Origin: Tenacibaculum sp.
GTDB taxonomy: Bacteria > Bacteroidota > Bacteroidia > Flavobacteriales > Flavobacteriaceae
Direction of reading: 5' to 3'
Length of the DNA: 64,000 nucleotides
Assembly (NCBI GenBank): GCA_022448525.1
Contig: JAKVCX010000006.1
Coordinates: forward strand, 248,001 to 312,000
The notes under the pieces are model-generated. The model searched no databases. It saw only the letters and a program-made list of their open reading frames with translations, and was not told the DNA's origin. Shown in pieces: positions 42,267 through 51,993 of the stretch (position 1 is the first letter of the stretch; each line of letters begins with the position of its first letter). A program made the position numbers and the translations under genes.

Positions 42267-43099
42267 GTTTATTCGATCAAATAGTCGAGTTTTGTAAAGA
42301 ACATCCAATACAAGGAGCACTTTATGCATCTCTATTTACTTGGGGATTAACAGCTTTAGGAGCTGCTTTAGTTTTCTTTTTTAAGAAAATGAATCGAGCA
42401 GTTTTGGATGGAATGTTAGGATTCACTGGAGGAGTGATGGTGGCTGCGAGTTTTTGGAGTTTATTATCACCTGCAATAGAAAATAGTCCTGGAGAAGGGT
42501 TTGTAAAAGTATTACCATCTGCTATTGGTTTTGCCTTAGGAGCTTTGGCTTTATTCGGAATGGATAAATGGTTACCTCACTTACACATTAATTTTAAAGA
42601 AGATGAAGCGGAAGGTGTAAAAACAAATTGGCACAAAACAACGTTATTAGTATTAGCAATTACATTACATAATATTCCAGAAGGATTAGCTGTTGGAGTT
42701 TTATTTGGAGCAGCTTCTACATTAGTTGGAGTAGAACAAACCGAAATGATTATTGCCGCTATTTCTTTAGCTATCGGAATCGGAATTCAAAATTTCCCTG
42801 AAGGTTTTGCAGTGGCTATGCCATTAAGACGACAAGGTGTAAGTAGAAGAAAGAGTTTTTGGTACGGACAATTATCTGCCGTAGTTGAGCCTTTTGCTGC
42901 GGTTTTAGGTGCGTTAGCTGTTTCGTTTTTCACTCCGATTTTACCTTACGCATTGGCTTTTGCAGCTGGAGCAATGATTTTCGTAGTTGTCGAAGAAGTA
43001 ATTCCAGAAACACAAAGAGATAAATATACAGATATTGCCACGCTTGGTTTTATTGGTGGTTTTATTGTGATGATGTCTTTGGATGTTGGGTTAGGTTAA
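42263..43099 (+). CDS. ZIP family divalent metal transporter (GufA type)
   Basis: A 278-residue membrane protein with about eight helices. The metal-site helices carry HNIPEGLAVGVLFG (about 133-146) and NFPEGFAVAMPL (about 177-188), the latter with Asn where ZIPs have His, as in the GufA group; EEVIPETQRD near 248 is also conserved. It imports zinc, iron or manganese into the cytoplasm. It is translationally coupled to the DtxR-type gene, so uptake is likely under that regulator. The 3' end overlaps the converging hydrolase gene by 4 bases. Confidence 0.88.
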   Translation: MSLFDQIVEFCKEHPIQGALYASLFTWGLTALGAALVFFFKKMNRAVLDGMLGFTGGVMVAASFWSLLSPAIENSPGEGFVKVLPSAIGFALGALALFGMDKWLPHLHINFKEDEAEGVKTNWHKTTLLVLAITLHNIPEGLAVGVLFGAASTLVGVEQTEMIIAAISLAIGIGIQNFPEGFAVAMPLRRQGVSRRKSFWYGQLSAVVEPFAAVLGALAVSFFTPILPYALAFAAGAMIFVVVEEVIPETQRDKYTDIATLGFIGGFIVMMSLDVGLG

Positions 43100-43662
43100 A
43101 CTCTACTCAACAATTCATCTGTGGTAACAACATCTGCAAATTCCTCGTGTAAATTTGCTAAAGTTGTTTGATGAATAGTTTCTGAAGAAAAGATTTCTCC
43201 ATTCATTCCCTTTCTGTCAAATGTTGCTGTTGCATCACCAACTAATATAGTATCGAAACCTAAATTTCCCGCCATTCTAGTTGTTGTAGAAATACAATGA
43301 TTTGTAGTTAAACCAACAATTACAACGTTTTTAATCTGTTGATCTTTAAGTGTGGTTTCAAGATTTGTTCCTATAAAAGCACTATTCACATCTTTTACAA
43401 TAACGGGTTCGCCTGGAAGTGGTTTCACAATGTCTTGAATTTCAAAACCAGGATGAGATTTATGTAATAATGATTCAGGATTTTGCGAACTATGTTGAAT
43501 ATGATAAACAGGAAGTTGTAACGCTCTCCACTCTTTTAAAATTTGAGCACATTTTTCTTCTGCATCTTTGTTATTTCTATTTCCACCCCAATATTCCTCG
43601 TTGTCAAATCCTTTTTGAATATCAACTAGTAAAAGTGCGGTGTTTAATTCTCTTAATTTCAT
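43096..43662 (-). CDS. isochorismatase-fold cysteine hydrolase
   Basis: A 188-residue cysteine hydrolase. Catalytic triad: D14 (LLLVDIQKGF), K90 (VIVKDVN) and C123 (GLTTNHCISTTTRMAG). Enzymes of this family hydrolyse amides such as nicotinamide, N-carbamoyl compounds or biuret; the substrate here is open. Its ATG overlaps the nitrilase stop (ATGA), so a nitrilase-amidase pair is encoded, which could take a nitrile or amide in two steps. Confidence 0.88.
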   Translation of the reverse strand: MKLRELNTALLLVDIQKGFDNEEYWGGNRNNKDAEEKCAQILKEWRALQLPVYHIQHSSQNPESLLHKSHPGFEIQDIVKPLPGEPVIVKDVNSAFIGTNLETTLKDQQIKNVVIVGLTTNHCISTTTRMAGNLGFDTILVGDATATFDRKGMNGEIFSSETIHQTTLANLHEEFADVVTTDELLSRV

Positions 43663-44606
43663 GAAAAATCGATGATAGATTGTCTTTCTCTATTTAAAGT
43701 TAATTTGGTGACATCTGGTCTTGAGTAATGACCAACACAATCAAAATTATGTCGCTCTTCAAGTACTTTTTGATAATCAATTTCACCAGTAAACAAACCT
43801 TCTTCTCCAACAACAGGCGGAATTACCCATTCCCCATCTGGTCCAGAAATACAAGATCCACCGTTCGCTAAAATTTTCGGTGTGTCTTTGATAATCACAT
43901 CATAATTTGGTGTGTCTTTAGGGAAATCCTCAATAGACATAAATCCACTTACGGAAACAACAAAAGACCTGCTTTCTTTTGCAATAAACTTTGTGATATC
44001 AAAAGTGTTTCTTTCTGCTCCAGGCCAAACTGCAATATGTAAGTTTTCTCCTTGTGCGTATAATGCTGTTCTTGGCAAAGGCATCCAGTTTTCCCAACAG
44101 TTTAATCCTCCAACAGTAAAATCTCCTAAAGGATGAACAGTTAAACCATGACCATCACCTGGAGACCAAGTTAGACGTTCTTCGTATGTCGGTTGTAATT
44201 TTCTGTGAACAGATTGTATGGTTCCTGTTTTGTCAATATACACTAAAGAACAATATAAACTATGACCACCGCGATTAACAGCTCTTTCTATAATACCTAA
44301 GTAAATAGCAATTGAGTTTTCTTTGGCTGTTTTACAGACACTATTCAAATCACCTTTTTCAACTTCAATGGAGTTTTTTAAATAATGAGCATGTATCTCT
44401 TTTTGGATTGGTGAGTTAAACTCAGAGCCATTAGTGATAGACAACCAGAAAGGATATCCTGGCAATAATCCTTCACCAAAAACTACAAGATCACATTCTT
44501 CTTTAGCGGCTTTTACAATATACGAATTGACTTTTTCGATGGTCTTTTCTTTGTTTAGCCAAACAGGAGAAATTTGCGCCATCCCAATTTTCAAGATACT
44601 GCTCAT
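43659..44606 (-). CDS. nitrilase superfamily carbon-nitrogen hydrolase
   Basis: A 315-residue enzyme with the catalytic triad E45 (FGEGLLPGYPFW), K136 (HRKLQPTYEE) and C170 (GGLNCWENWMPL). The long GGLNCWENWMPL stretch is that of true aliphatic/aryl nitrilases (branch 1) rather than of amidases. It would convert a nitrile to the carboxylic acid and ammonia in the cytoplasm. It is co-transcribed with the isochorismatase-fold gene and diverges from 44813. Confidence 0.87.
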   Translation of the reverse strand: MSSILKIGMAQISPVWLNKEKTIEKVNSYIVKAAKEECDLVVFGEGLLPGYPFWLSITNGSEFNSPIQKEIHAHYLKNSIEVEKGDLNSVCKTAKENSIAIYLGIIERAVNRGGHSLYCSLVYIDKTGTIQSVHRKLQPTYEERLTWSPGDGHGLTVHPLGDFTVGGLNCWENWMPLPRTALYAQGENLHIAVWPGAERNTFDITKFIAKESRSFVVSVSGFMSIEDFPKDTPNYDVIIKDTPKILANGGSCISGPDGEWVIPPVVGEEGLFTGEIDYQKVLEERHNFDCVGHYSRPDVTKLTLNRERQSIIDFS

Positions 44607-44733
44607 TAAATAGTTAAATAGGTTTGTTTGTATAACGAAGATAAACGAAAAGTTGCTTCAATTAGAAATTTCTACTGTATTTAACAGAATCCGAATAATT
44701 GTCGATTCTAAAACATAAAATTTGATGTCCACT

Positions 44734-44746
44734 TACGGTAACCGTA
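44734..44746. promoter_or_regulatory. short palindrome between the nitrilase gene and 44813
   Basis: TACGGT-A-ACCGTA, a 6-1-6 perfect inverted repeat in the 206-base divergent gap. It lies 67 bases before the plus-strand gene. It could be an operator; no promoter boxes near it are convincing. Confidence 0.3.
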
Positions 44747-44812
44747 CCTCTTAATCCTTTACTTTCATTGAGTTTTGTAGTTGCTTTGTGAAATAATTTA
44801 AAATTTGAAATC

Positions 44813-45505
44813 ATGAAGTTATTAGTAATCAAATTGACTTTTTTATGTGTTTGCTGTTATCAAGGAGGAGCTCAAACAGGTGAAAAAGCGTTTCAGTTTA
44901 AAAAAGGAGAGGTGTTGGATATACTTTTGGTAACAGGCACAAAAAACAATTACAAAAAATTGTTCAATAGGTATAAAAGAACAGCATTTCCTGTTGCTTC
45001 TAAATTTACGTATCAGCCACAATCAGGATTTAGAACTAAAAAATTAATAATGGGAAGTCATTTACCGGTTAATTTTATTTTTGGGAAGTGGAACGATATT
45101 AAAAAAAGAAAAGAATTTTTAAGGGTTATAGAGAATGAAGTTCCAGATTTTCATAAGCAGAGAAAAGAATTGTTTACCTATTTTGGGTTAGCATATTTTG
45201 AAGTTGAAAATGATGTGGACTTTTCAATTTATAAGAACAAATTCAATGTGGTAACTTCGTTTTGGAAGAAGAAAAAAGATAAAACTGATTTTTATAAAGT
45301 TTGGGAAAATAGCGTGAAGAAAAACGGAGGAAAAGTTATTCTGAAATTAGAAAACGGAGAATCGCCAACAGGATATTATTACAGACCAGATATTATTTCT
45401 ATTGTAGAATGGGAAACGCATGAACAGTTTGAGTCTTTTTCCAAAAAGTATCCATTATCTAGCTATGCAAGATTATCAAACGTACATCAATTTCAAATTG
45501 ATTAA
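44813..45505 (+). CDS. secreted protein of unknown function, possible dimeric alpha/beta barrel
   Basis: A 230-residue protein with a signal peptide ending near YQGGAQT. I do not recognise a named family. The C-terminal half (FYKVWENSVKKNGGKVILKL, then SIVEWETHEQFESFSKKYPL) resembles the ferredoxin-like alpha/beta barrel of DUF1330/NIPSNAP proteins. The N-terminal half repeats a similar DILLVTGTKNN pattern, so two barrel copies are possible. It is 22 bases upstream of the AraC-type regulator and likely in one transcript with it. Confidence 0.65.
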   Translation: MKLLVIKLTFLCVCCYQGGAQTGEKAFQFKKGEVLDILLVTGTKNNYKKLFNRYKRTAFPVASKFTYQPQSGFRTKKLIMGSHLPVNFIFGKWNDIKKRKEFLRVIENEVPDFHKQRKELFTYFGLAYFEVENDVDFSIYKNKFNVVTSFWKKKKDKTDFYKVWENSVKKNGGKVILKLENGESPTGYYYRPDIISIVEWETHEQFESFSKKYPLSSYARLSNVHQFQID

Positions 45506-45527
45506 TTTTCAAAAAAGAAAAAAGTAA

Positions 45528-46634
45528 ATGCAAGAATTTCTTGAACAACTCGTGTACTTTGGTTTTTTTCAAAGTCTATTACTCATATTTATTTTTATAG
45601 TGTCTTTAAAAACACGTAATCAAATCAATGAGTTCTTATTGATTTTGATTGTAATTCTAACTATAGGATTGTTTGGTAAAGTGTTACACAGTGTTGATTT
45701 GTTCGATAGGAGTTTCAAATTAATGGCAATGTCGGAGTTTTCTGCGCTTTTATTTGGTCCTACAATTTTCTTGTTTGTACAATCTACATTATTCAAAGAA
45801 AAATTTACAAAGGCAAGTTTACAGCATTATGTTCCAGGTATTGTATATTCAATATTTATTGCAGGATATTTCATTATTCCATCACGTGAATATCAAATAG
45901 AACGAAATAAGTCTATTGATTTAATGACAGTTATTTACTGGTGTCACGCGATTGGTTTAGTAGTGAATATATTGTATTGGATAAAGGCATATAAAGGTTT
46001 TCAAAAATTTTCAATTAGTTTCAAGAATGAATCATCATTTGTACCTCATATTAAGTTCGTACATCATTTTTTGATTGTAACTGGTATGTGTATGCTAATC
46101 TGGTTAATTTTATTCATAACAAACTTCTTAGGTTTTCCTATGATTGAACGCACTGCAAGGCCTTATATCTGGATTGTACTTACGTTTGTAATTCTCTTTA
46201 TCAGTTACTATATGATGCTAAAACCTGAGGTGTTGAAATCAATTCCAGATGTAAAAGTCAAGAAGTATCATCAATCAAAATTAACTCATGAAGATTTAGA
46301 TCGTTTAAAACTAGCGTTGGAGAAATTAATGCTAGAGAAAAAACCTTACTTAAACGCCAAATTATTGAAAACAGAATTAGCTCAAATGTTGGGAGTACAT
46401 GGTCCGGAATTATCACGATTATTAAACGAGAATATCGGTATGAATTTCTTCGAGTATGTCAACTACTATAGAATTAAAGAATTTGTTGATTTAGCAAAAA
46501 GTGAAAAAGGAAAACAACTTACTTTTTTTGGATTGGCCCAAGAAGCGGGTTTCAATTCCAAAACAACATTTAATAAATCTTTTAAAAGCTTGATGGGAGT
46601 TTCTCCATCGGCATATTTTAATCAAAAACAATAA
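45528..46634 (+). CDS. AraC-family regulator with N-terminal membrane helices
   Basis: A 368-residue protein: about seven hydrophobic segments in residues 8-235 (for example FQSLLLIFIFIVSL and PYIWIVLTFVILFISYYMML) and a C-terminal AraC HTH (about 265-365), with LAQMLGVHGPELSRLLNE and FGLAQEAGFNSKTTFNKSFK as its two helix-turn-helix units. It is a membrane-bound regulator, frequent in Bacteroidota. Target genes are unknown; it sits 2 bases before the DUF2911 gene. Confidence 0.86.
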   Translation: MQEFLEQLVYFGFFQSLLLIFIFIVSLKTRNQINEFLLILIVILTIGLFGKVLHSVDLFDRSFKLMAMSEFSALLFGPTIFLFVQSTLFKEKFTKASLQHYVPGIVYSIFIAGYFIIPSREYQIERNKSIDLMTVIYWCHAIGLVVNILYWIKAYKGFQKFSISFKNESSFVPHIKFVHHFLIVTGMCMLIWLILFITNFLGFPMIERTARPYIWIVLTFVILFISYYMMLKPEVLKSIPDVKVKKYHQSKLTHEDLDRLKLALEKLMLEKKPYLNAKLLKTELAQMLGVHGPELSRLLNENIGMNFFEYVNYYRIKEFVDLAKSEKGKQLTFFGLAQEAGFNSKTTFNKSFKSLMGVSPSAYFNQKQ

Positions 46635-46636
46635 GA

Positions 46637-47458
46637 ATGAAAACATATATAATAATGGCGTTCATGTTTGTGAATGCTGGTTTGCTAGCGCAATTAAAAG
46701 TTCCAAGTTTAAGTCCAAAAACTAAATTAAGTCAGAATATAGGGTTATCAATAGCAACCATAGAATATTCTAGACCGAGTAAAAAAGGAAGGAAAATTTT
46801 TGGTGGATTATTACCTTATGGAGAGGTTTGGAGAACTGGTGCAAATACAGCTACTAAATTATCTTTTTCAAAAGATTTACTTATAAACGGAGAACAGTTT
46901 AAAAAAGGTGATTATACATTACTGACTATTCCTAGTAAAGATAAATGGAAGCTAAAATGGTATAAATATGCTAGCACAAATTGGAATGATTACAAAGAAC
47001 AAACTCCTTACAAGACAATGGAAGTTCTGGTAAAAGATTTAAATGAAGTTGTAGAAACATTTTCAATGAGATTTCAAAACAACTCATTACTCGGTTCAGA
47101 TTTATTTATTGAATGGGAAACAGCTCGAGTTGAAATTTCAATAAAGATTCCGGAAGAATTAGAAATAGTTAATTCTATTAATAAAACATTATCTGGTCCA
47201 AGTAATGGAGAGTATTTTAGAGCAGCACTTTACCTTCATGAAACCAAAACTGACTTGCCAAAGGCGTTAGAATATATTCAAAAAGTTACTTCCTCAGAAA
47301 AAGCATTGTTTTTCCAAGTAACAAGGGAAGCTTTGATTTTAAAAGATTTGAATGAAATCAGTAAAGCAAAAAGAGTAGCGAAAAGAGCTTTGCAGTTATC
47401 TGAAAAAGCTAAGAACAACGATTTTATTAGAATTAATAAGGAAATACTCAGTCTATAA
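46637..47458 (+). CDS. DUF2911 domain secreted protein
   Basis: A 273-residue protein with a signal peptide (MKTYIIMAFMFVNAGLLAQ). The DUF2911 core (about 28-170) has the signature IEYSRPSKKGRKIFGGLLPY and GEVWRTGANTATKLSF. A C-terminal helical, TPR-like section (about 185-273) follows. The function of the family is unknown. It starts 2 bases after the AraC-type regulator stop and ends before the terminator at 47474. Confidence 0.85.
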   Translation: MKTYIIMAFMFVNAGLLAQLKVPSLSPKTKLSQNIGLSIATIEYSRPSKKGRKIFGGLLPYGEVWRTGANTATKLSFSKDLLINGEQFKKGDYTLLTIPSKDKWKLKWYKYASTNWNDYKEQTPYKTMEVLVKDLNEVVETFSMRFQNNSLLGSDLFIEWETARVEISIKIPEELEIVNSINKTLSGPSNGEYFRAALYLHETKTDLPKALEYIQKVTSSEKALFFQVTREALILKDLNEISKAKRVAKRALQLSEKAKNNDFIRINKEILSL

Positions 47459-47473
47459 AAGCTTAATGTTTTT

Positions 47474-47505
47474 AAAAAACACCTTACGAATTAGGGTGTT
47501 TTTTT
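47474..47505 (+). terminator. intrinsic terminator after the DUF2911 gene
   Basis: AAAAAACACC (47474-47483) pairs with GGTGTTTTTT (47495-47504), followed by further T. The loop is about 11 bases. Confidence 0.75.
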
Positions 47506-47530
47506 AGTTAACTTGCATAAAAATTTAGTC

Positions 47531-50500
47531 GTGGAAGTAAGTCCTTCATTTCAAATATTTAATGCATCTGCAGGTAGTGGTAAAACATTTACGTTAGTGA
47601 AAGAGTACTTAAAAGTAGTACTACAATCAAGTGATGTGTTTTACTTTCAGAAAATATTAGCCATAACATTTACCAACAAAGCAGCTGGTGAAATGAAAGA
47701 GCGTGTAATGAAATCACTATCAGATGCTGCAGAAGAAGTTGAAAATGATATTATCGAGCAGATATTACAGGAAACGACTTTAGATAAAGCAACTGTAAAA
47801 GAAAGAAGTACGAAAGTTTTAAATGCAATACTTCAAAATTACTCAGCTTTTTCGATAACTACAATCGATAGTTTTACACATAAAATCATTAAAAATTTTG
47901 CTTTCGATTTAGGTTTGACTTTAAATTTTGAGGTCGAAATGGATGCCGTTTCATTATTAAATGAAGCAGTAGATATTTTAATTTCAAAAATTGGAACCAG
48001 TAACGAGCTGACGAATCTATTAATTGATTTCTCGTTGTCAAAAATCGATGAGGATAAATCTTGGGATATCAGCTTAGAGTTAAAAGAATTTGCGAGAATT
48101 TTATTGAATGAAGATGATGTAAAGCATTTTAGAATTTTACAAAAAAGAACAACGTCCGATTTTATTAATCTGAAACAAAAGTTGCAAAAGCACCAAGTTT
48201 TAGTTGAAAAAAGATTGAAGGAGATAGGAATTGAAGGATTAGAAATTATTCAAATTGCTGGATTAAATCATAAAGATTTTTACTATTCATTGCTTCCGAA
48301 ACATTTCACGGCGTTAAAGAATACTCCTAACTCTGCAAAGTTTTTTGATCAAAGTAAACTGAGAGAGCGAATAGAAGAAAATTTGTTCTATTCAAAGACA
48401 AAATCAGATGATATAAAAAGTGCCATAGAGGGAATTTTACCTCAATTACTGCAGTTATATTCTGAATCAGAGAATTTGTTTAAAGATTCTGTGTTGCAAA
48501 AACTAACATTGAAAAGTTTAATTCCTCTAGCAGTTTTAAATACAATTAATAAAGAGCTTTCCAATTTAAAAGAGGAGAATAATATTCGTTTAAATGCTGA
48601 GTTCAATCAGTTAATTTCTGATAATATAAAAGACCAACCCACACCATTTATATATGAGCGAATTGGAGAGCGATTCATGCATTATTTTATTGATGAAATG
48701 CAGGATACTTCTGTTCTTCAGTGGGAAAATTTAATTCCTTTAGTTGACAATGCTTTAGCTCAAGGAAATAGTAGTTTGTTATTGGTGGGTGATGCAAAGC
48801 AAGCAATTTATCGCTGGCGTGGTGGGAAAGCAGAACAATTTATAAATTTAAGTAACGAGAATTACAAAGTTTTTCAAGCAGAAAAAAGCATTGAGATTTT
48901 AGATACGAATTATCGAAGTTATTCAGAGGTTATTCAATTCAACAATGATTTTTTTCAACATGTTAGTAGCTTTTTAGGGAATTCTGAATATCAGAATTTA
49001 TTTATAGAGGGAAACAAGCAATTAGAAAACAAGAAAAAAGGTGGTCAAGTAACCATTAGTTTTTTAGAAAAGGAAGAGGATAAAGAAACCGAAAAACAGA
49101 AATACCCTCAAAAAGTATTTGAAAAGATAAATGATTTAAGAAACCAATATGCATTAAATGAAATTGCAGTTCTTGTAAGAAAAAAGAGTGAAGGAGTACA
49201 AGTAGCAAATTATTTGTCTGAAAAGGAAATACCTATAATTTCTTCAGAAACCCTATTATTAAAAAATAGTGAAAAGGTAAATTTCATAAGTAATTTAATT
49301 CAGTTAATTCTTCAGTCTGATAATGAAGTGCTGAAGTTTGAAGTGTTGCATTTTTTGTTTCATCATCTATCAATTGAAGAAGAAATTCACACATTTTTTA
49401 ATCAACTAATTAAGAAGGATATTGGAACTTTCTTTGCGGAACTACAGGTTTATAATGTTCATTTTCAAATAAATGATTATTTCGAATTGCCTCTTTATGA
49501 TAAGGTTGAGTACATCATTAGAAGTTTTAATTTAATAGAGGGTTCTGATGCGTATGTGCAGTTTTTCTTGGATGTTGTTTTGGATCAGCAAAATAAAGGG
49601 AGTGACGTTCATGATTTTATGGAGTATTGGAATGTCAAAAAAGATTTGTTGAGCATTGTTACTTCTGAAGATGCTGATGCCGTTCATATAATGACCATTC
49701 ATAAATCTAAAGGTTTAGAGTTTCCGGTAGTAATTTTCCCTTATGATCTAGATATTTACCGTCAAATAAAACCTAAGGTTTGGTTTGATAGTATTCCAGA
49801 TTCCTATGAAGGTTTTAACGAGCTGCTTATCGATTTTAATAAATCATTAGGTTACATAAATGAAAGAGGTTTGGAATTATATGATCAGCAAGTTCAAGAA
49901 TTAGAATTAGATAATTTTAATTTGTTATATGTTGCATTAACGAGAGCAGTTGAACAATTACATATTATTACTGAAAAAAGGTTGTCTAAATCAGGGGAAA
50001 ATACCAATTATTATTCCGGGTTATTTATTTCGTTTTTGAAGAAACTCGGTTTGTGGAATGATAATGAGAATGAGTATAAATTTGGTGATTATAACAGAGT
50101 AAGTTCTAAAGAACTAACCGAAAACGAAATTCAAATTCAAGAAAAGTTTATTACAACACCTTGGCAAGGTCATAATATCTTACTCTTAGCAAGTGATTCA
50201 AAATTATGGGATACCGAACAGGAAGAGTCCGTTCAATATGGTAATTTAGTTCATGCGATTTTAGCTGAAATTCATTCAGTAGACGATTTAGATAGTGTTT
50301 TTCATTTTTATGAAATGAGAGGAGATATATCCTTTGCTTTATTAAAAACTATTAAAAATTTAGTTGTTAAAACTGTTCGTCATGATGAATTAGAAAAGTA
50401 TTTTTCTGATGAAGTTCAAGTGTATAATGAGAAAGAGATTTTAACTCAACAAAACACAATTATTATTCCCGATAGACTTGTTTTCAAAAATAATGTAATT

Positions 50501-50653
50501 ACAATTATAGACTATAAAACAGGTGCAGAAAATGATTCTCATAAATATCAAATTAAACATTATGGGAGCGAGCTTAAAAAGTTAGGGTTTCATATTGATA
50601 AAAAATTACTGGTATATATAAATGATGAAGTTTTAGTTAAAGAAATTGACTAA
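47531..50653 (+). CDS. UvrD/RecB-like helicase-nuclease (AddA type)
   Basis: A protein of about 1040 residues combining an SF1 helicase with a C-terminal nuclease. Walker A is ASAGSGKT, Walker [10 protein letters not shown], further helicase motifs are [28 protein letters not shown] and [14 protein letters not shown], and the PD-(D/E)XK nuclease shows [19 protein letters not shown] at the end. It should process double-strand breaks for recombination. Start: GTG 47531 is preferred because TTG at 47513 sits just after the terminator T-run with almost no leader; TTG remains possible. The AddB-type partner is not adjacent. Confidence 0.88.
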   Translation: MEVSPSFQIFNASAGSGKTFTLVKEYLKVVLQSSDVFYFQKILAITFTNKAAGEMKERVMKSLSDAAEEVENDIIEQILQETTLDKATVKERSTKVLNAILQNYSAFSITTIDSFTHKIIKNFAFDLGLTLNFEVEMDAVSLLNEAVDILISKIGTSNELTNLLIDFSLSKIDEDKSWDISLELKEFARILLNEDDVKHFRILQKRTTSDFINLKQKLQKHQVLVEKRLKEIGIEGLEIIQIAGLNHKDFYYSLLPKHFTALKNTPNSAKFFDQSKLRERIEENLFYSKTKSDDIKSAIEGILPQLLQLYSESENLFKDSVLQKLTLKSLIPLAVLNTINKELSNLKEENNIRLNAEFNQLISDNIKDQPTPFIYERIGERFMHYFIDEMQDTSVLQWENLIPLVDNALAQGNSSLLLVGDAKQAIYRWRGGKAEQFINLSNENYKVFQAEKSIEILDTNYRSYSEVIQFNNDFFQHVSSFLGNSEYQNLFIEGNKQLENKKKGGQVTISFLEKEEDKETEKQKYPQKVFEKINDLRNQYALNEIAVLVRKKSEGVQVANYLSEKEIPIISSETLLLKNSEKVNFISNLIQLILQSDNEVLKFEVLHFLFHHLSIEEEIHTFFNQLIKKDIGTFFAELQVYNVHFQINDYFELPLYDKVEYIIRSFNLIEGSDAYVQFFLDVVLDQQNKGSDVHDFMEYWNVKKDLLSIVTSEDADAVHIMTIHKSKGLEFPVVIFPYDLDIYRQIKPKVWFDSIPDSYEGFNELLIDFNKSLGYINERGLELYDQQVQELELDNFNLLYVALTRAVEQLHIITEKRLSKSGENTNYYSGLFISFLKKLGLWNDNENEYKFGDYNRVSSKELTENEIQIQEKFITTPWQGHNILLLASDSKLWDTEQEESVQYGNLVHAILAEIHSVDDLDSVFHFYEMRGDISFALLKTIKNLVVKTVRHDELEKYFSDEVQVYNEKEILTQQNTIIIPDRLVFKNNVITIIDYKTGAENDSHKYQIKHYGSELKKLGFHIDKKLLVYINDEVLVKEID

Positions 50654-50678
50654 TTTTACATCGCAAACAAACTATACC

Positions 50679-51872
50679 ATGTACGGAAAAATCAAAGAAC
50701 ATTTACAACAAGAAATTCAGGACATTAAAGAAGCTGGATTATATAAAAGTGAAAGAATAATAACTTCTTCTCAAGATGCAGTTATTAAAATTTCTACTGG
50801 AGAAGAGGTAATTAACTTTTGTGCGAATAACTATTTAGGTCTTTCAAATAATAAGGAAGTGATTCAGGCGGCGAAAGATGTTATGGATACTCATGGATTT
50901 GGAATGTCATCTGTTCGTTTCATTTGTGGAACTCAAGATATTCACAAACAATTAGAGGCAAAAATCGCTGAGTTTTATCAAACAGAAGATACAATTTTAT
51001 ATGCTGCTGCTTTTGATGCAAACGGAGGAGTTTTTGAACCTTTATTGTCAAAAGAAGATGCAATTATATCAGATAGTTTAAATCATGCATCAATTATTGA
51101 TGGTGTAAGATTGTGTAAAGCTGCTCGTTATCGTTATAATAATAATGATATGGTTTCTCTAGAAGAGCAGTTAATTGAAGCAAATAAACAAAATCATAGA
51201 TTCAAGATAATTGTTACTGACGGTGTTTTCTCTATGGATGGAATCGTTGCGAAGCTTGATGAAATCTGTGATTTAGCGGAAAAGTATGACGCTTTAGTTA
51301 TGATTGATGAGTGTCATGCGGCTGGTTTTATTGGAGCTACAGGACGTGGAACATTAGAGTTAAAAAATGTTTTAGGTAGAATTGATATTATCACAGGAAC
51401 ACTAGGAAAAGCTTTAGGTGGTGCAATGGGAGGATATACTACAGGTAAGAAAGAGATAATTGAAATCTTACGTCAAAAATCTAGACCATATTTATTTTCT
51501 AATTCTCTTGCTCCGGCAATCGTTGGTGCTTCTTTAAAAGTGTTTGATATTCTTTCAAATGATACCTCTTTAAGAGATAAATTAGAATGGAATACGAATT
51601 ACTTTAGAACTGAAATGGAGAAGGCTGGGTTTGATTTAGTTGGTGCGGACGCCGCTATTGTTCCGGTTATGTTATATGATGCAAAGTTGTCTCAAATAAT
51701 GGCGGATAAATTATTGGACGAAGGTATTTATGTAATTGGCTTTTTCTATCCAGTGGTTCCAAAAGAACAAGCTAGAATAAGAGTGCAATTATCTGCAGCT
51801 CATGATAAAGAGCATTTAGACAAGGCAATAAATGCGTTCATAAAAGTAGGAAAAGAGTTAAACGTTATTTAG
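50679..51872 (+). CDS. kbl: 2-amino-3-ketobutyrate CoA ligase (glycine C-acetyltransferase)
   Basis: A 397-residue PLP enzyme of the alpha-oxoamine synthase family, converting 2-amino-3-oxobutyrate and CoA to glycine and acetyl-CoA in threonine breakdown. ATG 50679 gives the usual [11 protein letters not shown] start; an upstream in-frame TTG would overlap the helicase gene. PLP Lys is K244 in [14 protein letters not shown], and DECHAAGF (210-217) carries the cofactor-binding Asp/His. Threonine dehydrogenase is not in the window. Confidence 0.9.
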   Translation: MYGKIKEHLQQEIQDIKEAGLYKSERIITSSQDAVIKISTGEEVINFCANNYLGLSNNKEVIQAAKDVMDTHGFGMSSVRFICGTQDIHKQLEAKIAEFYQTEDTILYAAAFDANGGVFEPLLSKEDAIISDSLNHASIIDGVRLCKAARYRYNNNDMVSLEEQLIEANKQNHRFKIIVTDGVFSMDGIVAKLDEICDLAEKYDALVMIDECHAAGFIGATGRGTLELKNVLGRIDIITGTLGKALGGAMGGYTTGKKEIIEILRQKSRPYLFSNSLAPAIVGASLKVFDILSNDTSLRDKLEWNTNYFRTEMEKAGFDLVGADAAIVPVMLYDAKLSQIMADKLLDEGIYVIGFFYPVVPKEQARIRVQLSAAHDKEHLDKAINAFIKVGKELNVI

Positions 51873-51883
51873 TAATTAGAATA

Positions 51884-51914
51884 ACAAAAACTTGTTTTTT
51901 TTATAAGTTTTTGT
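51884..51914 (+). terminator. weak hairpin after kbl, overlapping the ompA promoter
   Basis: ACAAAAACTT (51884-51893) pairs with AAGTTTTTGT (51905-51914) around a T-rich 11-base loop. AT-rich and without a following T-run, so termination is uncertain. Its right arm ends in the first base of the ompA -7 box. Confidence 0.4.
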
Positions 51915-51921
51915 AGATTTG
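51892..51921 (+). promoter_or_regulatory. promoter of the OmpA-family gene
   Basis: TTG (51892-51894), 19-base spacer, TAGATTTG (51914-51921). The start near 51928 gives a 66-base AT-rich leader before ATG 51994, usual for strongly translated flavobacterial outer membrane protein genes. Confidence 0.75.
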
Positions 51922-51993
51922 CTTTTGTAAATAAGTTTTAAGAACTTACATTTGCTTTATATATAAACGAACTTTTAATTTAAATTTTTGATA

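Noticed and set aside
47513..47531. TTG 47513 as the start of the AddA-like gene
   Set aside because: It would leave almost no leader after the terminator at 47474-47505; GTG 47531 is preferred, though not proven.
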